Of a DNA stretch of 64,000 nt, positions 60,029-64,000 are shown in pieces. The notes under the pieces were generated by a model. That model was given only the letters and a program-made list of their open reading frames with translations, had not been told where the DNA came from and searched no databases. Source of the DNA: Rikenellaceae bacterium (GTDB lineage Bacteria > Bacteroidota > Bacteroidia > Bacteroidales > Rikenellaceae); NCBI GenBank assembly GCA_902362705.1, contig CABIXK010000004.1, positions 89,342 through 153,341 on the forward strand. Reading direction: 5' to 3'. A program made the position numbers and the translations under genes. How positions within the stretch are numbered: position 1 is the first letter of the stretch; every line of letters starts with the position of its first letter.

Positions 60029-63000
60029 ATGTCCCACTTCAAGCCGCATTCGTCGTGGTATCCGGTCTGCGGCCGGATTCTGGCGCTGGCGTCGGCCCTG
60101 CTGCTGGCGACGGGCCTTTCGGCGCGGTCGCTCGTCCGCGCCGACGCGCAGCTGGCCAACAACGCCGTGCTGGCGATCTACCAGGACGAGGAGGCCAACA
60201 TGTGGATCGGCACCTACGACGGCCTGCACCTCTACAACGGCAAAAACACCTTCGTCTTCCGCATGGAGCTCGACAACGAGTTCTCGCTGTGCAGCAACAT
60301 CGTGCAGCAGATCGTGCCGGCGGGCCGCGACCATCTGTGGGTGGCCACGTCGCTCGGGGTCAACCGGCTCTCGCTGCGCGAGCGGCGCGTGGTGGAGAGC
60401 TACATGCAGTATGTCGACGTAGAGCACATCGCCGCCGACGAGGAGGGCCGCACGGTGCTCTTCTCGGGCGACGACTTCGTCTCGTGCTACCGTCCCGGCA
60501 GCGCCTTCTTCGAGGATGTCTGTATGCCGGGCGTGCGGGCCGCCGAGATCGTCGCCGTGTGGTCGGAGGGGCCCGGCGCCTTCTGCTCGCTGGACCGCGC
60601 GGGCGAGCTGGTCCGCTACCGCCTCGACGACGGCGGGGGGTGTCCATTGGTGCGCGTGTCGGCGCGCCGGATCTCCGCGCGTCCCGTGCGCAAGGCCTTC
60701 TACGACGCCGGGGCGCTCCTCTTCGTCGATGCGTCGGGCGGGCTGTGGCGCTCGGCGGGCGGCGGCGAGGCGGAGCTGCTCTCCGACCTCTCGCAGCTGG
60801 GCGAGGCGGGCCATACCGTCTCGGCCGTCCGCTCGTTCGGCGGCGACCTCTACGTGGGTTTCCTGGCCGGGGCGCTGGGGCGCGTGCCCGGGCGGGGCGG
60901 CCGCTGCGAGCTGATCGCCTCCGACCACCGCGTCTTCTGCCTGCTGGCCGACGGCAACCAGGAGATCCTGTGGGTCGGTACCGACGGCTACGGGGTCTAC
61001 AAATACTGCGACAAGGAGGAGCGCTTCACCACGCTGCTCATGGACGACATGCCGCAGCGGGTGCTCAAGCCCGTGCGGGCCCTCCGCACCGACTCGCGGG
61101 GCGACCTCTGGATCGGCACCAAGGGCGACGGCGTGATCCGCCTGCGCGATTACGCCTCCTATGCGGGCGGGCGCGTGCCCTCCGACCGTGTGACGCGCTT
61201 CGACCGCAGCTCGGGGCTCACCAGCAACGAGGTCTTCAGCTTCTGCGGCAGCCCCGCGCACGGCATCGTGTGGCTGGGCACCTCGGGGCCCGGGCTGACC
61301 TACTACTCCTATAAGGACGACCGCATGCGCCGCCTGCCCATGCAGCCGGGCATGCAGGAGATCCGGGGCGTGCACCAGATGTGTCAGGTCGACGACTCGA
61401 CGCTCTACCTGGCCTGCGACGGCGACGCGCTGGTCGAGCTGACCGTCGCCGGGGGTGAGCGGCCCGTCGCGACGGCCATGCGCCGCTACCGCTTTCGCCT
61501 CGGGCGGCGCGACTGCAACGAGTTCTACGCCCTGGTCCGCGAGAGCGACTCGACGCTGCTGCTGGGCCTGCGCGGCGGCTACGGCCTCGTCCGCTTCGAC
61601 ATGCGCACGAAGCGCTACGCGTTCGTCGACATGCACCGCCTGCAACACCGCGCGCTGGGCGACCTGCTCTGCCTGTGCCGCAGCCGCGCCTCGGGGCTCT
61701 ACTGCGGCGCCAGCTCGGGGCTCATCCAGCTCGCGGAGGACGGCCTCATCCGCCAGTTCAACCGCCGCAACGGCATCGTCAGCGACATGATCCACGGCGT
61801 GCTGGAGGACGACGAGGGGTGCATCTGGCTGAGCACCAACAAGGGCCTGGCGCAATACGACCCCGGCCACGACTTTTTCCACAACTACTCCTCGCCCGAC
61901 CTGCGGGTCATCGAGTTCTGCGACGACGCCTACTGGAAGTGCCCGCTGACGGGGCGGCTCTTTTTCGGCGGCGTCGACGGCGTGGTGTGGATCGACCCCT
62001 CGGCCGCGGTGGCCTCCGACTACAAGCCGCGGCTGCGCTTCATGGACCTCGAGCTGCCCGACGGCACGCTCGTGCCGCTGTCCGACTACCCGGGCGACGG
62101 CAGCGGCGAGCCCGTGCGTCTGGCGCCCCGCACGGCGGGGTTCGCCGTCACGTTCGTGGCCGTGGACTACCTCGACGGCGACAACTACGAGTACTCCTGC
62201 CGCCTGGAGGGCTACTCCGACGAGTGGGTCGAGCTGCAGAAGGAGAACCGCGCCCTCTTTATGGGGATTCCGCCCGGCAGTTACCGCCTGCACGTGCGCT
62301 ACAAGAGCCATGTCATGGACCGCGCCATGCAGGTCTACACGCTGCCGCTGACGGTGCTCCCGCCCTGGTACCGCACCGCGTGGGCCGTGGCCGGCTACGT
62401 GCTGCTCGCCGCCGCGTGCGTGTGGGTGGTCGTCGCCCGGCTGCGCAGCCACTACCGCCGGCAGCAGCAGCGCATTGTGGCGCGGCTCGAGGAGGAGCAG
62501 CGGGCCAAGCTCCACGAGGCGCGGCTCAACTTCTTCGTCAACATCTCCCACGAGCTCTGCACGCCCCTCACGCTCATCAACGGCATGAACGAGCGCATCG
62601 CCCGGATCGGTGCGGGCGACGCGCGGCTGGCCAAGTACACCGAGGTGATGCAGGAGAACGTGCGGGGGCTCAACGAGCTGATCCAGGAGGTGCTCGACTT
62701 CCGCAAGATCGAGCAGGAGGGCTTCGGCCGCGTGCGCATCCGCCGCGTCGACGTCGCGCGGATGCTCGCGGTGCAGGTGCGCTCGTTCGCCGACGCGGCC
62801 GAGCGCAACGGCATCGGGCTGCTCGCGGAGCTGCCGCCCGCGCTGGCGTGGAATACCGATGCGGCGTTTCTCAAGAAGGTGATTTTCAATCTGCTGTCCA
62901 ATGCCATGAAGTATACGCCGCAGTCCGGCACCATCCGCGTCGCGGCGTCGGCCGACGCCGCGTGGCTGGAGCTGCGGGTGCGCAACACGGGGCGCGGCAT

Positions 63001-64000
63001 CGCCCCCGCGCAGCTGGAGCACCTCTTCGACCGCTACCGCATACTCGACGACATGGACCGCAACATGTACACCGACGCCACGTCGCGCAACGGGCTGGGG
63101 CTCTTCATCTGCCGCGGGCTGGTGCAGGCGCTCGGCGGCGAAATCTCGGCGGCGAGCGAGGTGGGGCGCTACACCGAGTTCACGGTGCGCCTGCCGCAGC
63201 GCGAGGCCGAGGAGTGCGAGGAGCGGTCGGAGGAGCCCTCGGCGACTGCTGCGGCCCGGCCCGCCGCCGATGCGCCGGCGCTGCCCGCGGCGGGGGGCGA
63301 CAAGCCCCTGGTGCTGGCCGTCGACGACAACCGCGACATGGTGTGGCTGATCGAGTCGGCGCTCGCCGACGGCTTCCGCGTCGTCTGCTGCCGCAGCGTG
63401 GCCGAGGCGCTCGACCGTCTGGGCGAGATGACGCCCGACGCCATCGTCACCGACATCGTCATGGCCGGGGCCAGCGGTCTGGAGCTGGTCGGCGCGGTGC
63501 GCCGCGACAAGCTCCTGCGCGGGGTCCCGATCGTCGTCGTCTCGGCCAAGATCACCGAGGGCGAGCAGGTCGAGGGGCTGGCCTCGGGCGCCGACGCCTA
63601 CCTGACCAAACCCTTCTCCGAGTCGGTGCTGCGCGCCACGGTCGAGCGGCTGATCTCGGGCCGCCGCATGCTCCGGGAGTACTACGGCACCCCCGGGAGC
63701 GTCTGCACGGTGGTCGACGGGCAGCGGATGCACCGCGCCGACCGGGAGTTCATGGAGGCCGTGGCCGCGGCCGTGCAGGAGCACCTCGGCGACGAGGGGC
63801 TGCGCATGGAGCTCATCGCCGAGCGTCTGGGGCTGACGGCCCGCAACTTCTACCGCAAGTTCAAGAAGGTCTCGGGCCGCACGCCGAGCGAGTTCGTCAA
63901 GGAGTACCGTTTCGAGTACGCCGCGCGGCTGCTCGCCACCACCCGCCTCACCATCCAGGAGATCATGTACCGCGTGGGCATCTCCAACAAATCCTACTTC
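60029..64000 (+). CDS. hybrid two-component system regulator, cut by right edge
   Basis: At least 1324 residues of a Bacteroidetes hybrid two-component protein that joins sensor, kinase, receiver and DNA-binding domain. After the signal peptide (ILALASALLLATGLSA) come two-component propeller repeats (NMWIGTYDGLHLYN, LWVGTDGYGVYKY, LWIGTKGDGVIRL) and a Y_Y_Y domain near residues 700-770, forming the periplasmic sensor. A membrane helix is at about 780-800. The kinase has FFVNISHELCTPLTLI with the phospho-His, then FLKKVIFNLLSNAMKYT and NGLGLFICRGLVQ. The receiver has VDDNRDM and the phospho-Asp in VTDIVMAG. An AraC helix-turn-helix begins MELIAERLGLTARNFYRKFK. Such proteins usually sense a glycan and control a nearby locus, which may lie beyond the edge. 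Confidence 0.95.
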   Translation, partial: MSHFKPHSSWYPVCGRILALASALLLATGLSARSLVRADAQLANNAVLAIYQDEEANMWIGTYDGLHLYNGKNTFVFRMELDNEFSLCSNIVQQIVPAGRDHLWVATSLGVNRLSLRERRVVESYMQYVDVEHIAADEEGRTVLFSGDDFVSCYRPGSAFFEDVCMPGVRAAEIVAVWSEGPGAFCSLDRAGELVRYRLDDGGGCPLVRVSARRISARPVRKAFYDAGALLFVDASGGLWRSAGGGEAELLSDLSQLGEAGHTVSAVRSFGGDLYVGFLAGALGRVPGRGGRCELIASDHRVFCLLADGNQEILWVGTDGYGVYKYCDKEERFTTLLMDDMPQRVLKPVRALRTDSRGDLWIGTKGDGVIRLRDYASYAGGRVPSDRVTRFDRSSGLTSNEVFSFCGSPAHGIVWLGTSGPGLTYYSYKDDRMRRLPMQPGMQEIRGVHQMCQVDDSTLYLACDGDALVELTVAGGERPVATAMRRYRFRLGRRDCNEFYALVRESDSTLLLGLRGGYGLVRFDMRTKRYAFVDMHRLQHRALGDLLCLCRSRASGLYCGASSGLIQLAEDGLIRQFNRRNGIVSDMIHGVLEDDEGCIWLSTNKGLAQYDPGHDFFHNYSSPDLRVIEFCDDAYWKCPLTGRLFFGGVDGVVWIDPSAAVASDYKPRLRFMDLELPDGTLVPLSDYPGDGSGEPVRLAPRTAGFAVTFVAVDYLDGDNYEYSCRLEGYSDEWVELQKENRALFMGIPPGSYRLHVRYKSHVMDRAMQVYTLPLTVLPPWYRTAWAVAGYVLLAAACVWVVVARLRSHYRRQQQRIVARLEEEQRAKLHEARLNFFVNISHELCTPLTLINGMNERIARIGAGDARLAKYTEVMQENVRGLNELIQEVLDFRKIEQEGFGRVRIRRVDVARMLAVQVRSFADAAERNGIGLLAELPPALAWNTDAAFLKKVIFNLLSNAMKYTPQSGTIRVAASADAAWLELRVRNTGRGIAPAQLEHLFDRYRILDDMDRNMYTDATSRNGLGLFICRGLVQALGGEISAASEVGRYTEFTVRLPQREAEECEERSEEPSATAAARPAADAPALPAAGGDKPLVLAVDDNRDMVWLIESALADGFRVVCCRSVAEALDRLGEMTPDAIVTDIVMAGASGLELVGAVRRDKLLRGVPIVVVSAKITEGEQVEGLASGADAYLTKPFSESVLRATVERLISGRRMLREYYGTPGSVCTVVDGQRMHRADREFMEAVAAAVQEHLGDEGLRMELIAERLGLTARNFYRKFKKVSGRTPSEFVKEYRFEYAARLLATTRLTIQEIMYRVGISNKSYF

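Overview
The window looks like chromosomal DNA from a Bacteroidales bacterium. My best guess is an Alistipes-like member of the Rikenellaceae, but this is an inference and not proven. The clues are Bacteroidetes -7 boxes (TAnnTTTG, often with a -33 TTTG 19 bp upstream), almost no Shine-Dalgarno sequences, a compact RpoD of the Bacteroidetes type, a DUF2723 membrane protein, the pair ricT-gldH, a SAM-II riboswitch before metK, and a hybrid two-component regulator at the right edge. Base composition is strongly GC-rich, except for one AT-rich islet at about 7.8-8.5 kb. I see no rRNA, CRISPR array, prophage or insertion sequence. There is one tRNA gene (Gln, CTG).

Layout. 0-8 kb is housekeeping: a Clp ATPase (cut by the left edge), a small phosphoesterase, rarA, metK, an HtrA protease and rpoD. 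7.8-15 kb has a frameshifted AT-rich lipoprotein gene, a small membrane protein, ung, an alkaline phosphatase, a BlaI/M56 regulatory pair and a MATE exporter. 15-31 kb has ricT, a gldH-like gene, trmB, queG, an acyl-CoA synthetase, a DUF2723 protein, a DEAD-box helicase, cysS, a second MATE exporter, a cytidylate-kinase-like gene and prfB. 31-42.5 kb has a NamZ-like muramidase, an internally deleted remnant of a class A beta-lactamase, an acetyltransferase, a ferredoxin, serS, a sulfatase, a U32 peptidase, a GH2 beta-galactosidase and an rRNA-methyltransferase-like gene. 42.8-44.3 kb holds two single-domain CHR transporters. 44.3-51.6 kb holds a six-gene hydrogenase-4-like operon. 51.7-64 kb has rsmE, two tandem M3 peptidase lipoproteins, tRNA-Gln, a nucleoside-transporter-like MFS protein, a ferredoxin-nitroreductase fusion and the hybrid sensor.

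The most interesting system is the membrane complex at 44.3-51.6 kb. It has the architecture of a Hyf-type energy-converting hydrogenase: two antiporter-like subunits, NuoH-like, NuoK-like, NuoCD-like and NuoB-like subunits. The large subunit lacks both CxxC pairs that hold Ni-Fe, and the small subunit has lost three of the four cysteines of the proximal cluster. The fused ferredoxin keeps exactly the ligands for one [4Fe-4S] cluster. It is therefore probably not a hydrogenase, and what drives it is open.

The second theme is the intergenic DNA. Most longer gaps carry one or more of these repeat types: a GC-rich palindromic element (about ten copies), heptamer-periodic AT-rich tracts (about fourteen), and a promoter-plus-palindrome cassette found before both rarA and a MATE gene, whose palindrome arms differ by compensating changes. 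Other short tandem repeats of 8, 16 and 27 bp also occur. I could not run any search, so all family names rest on motifs read by eye.
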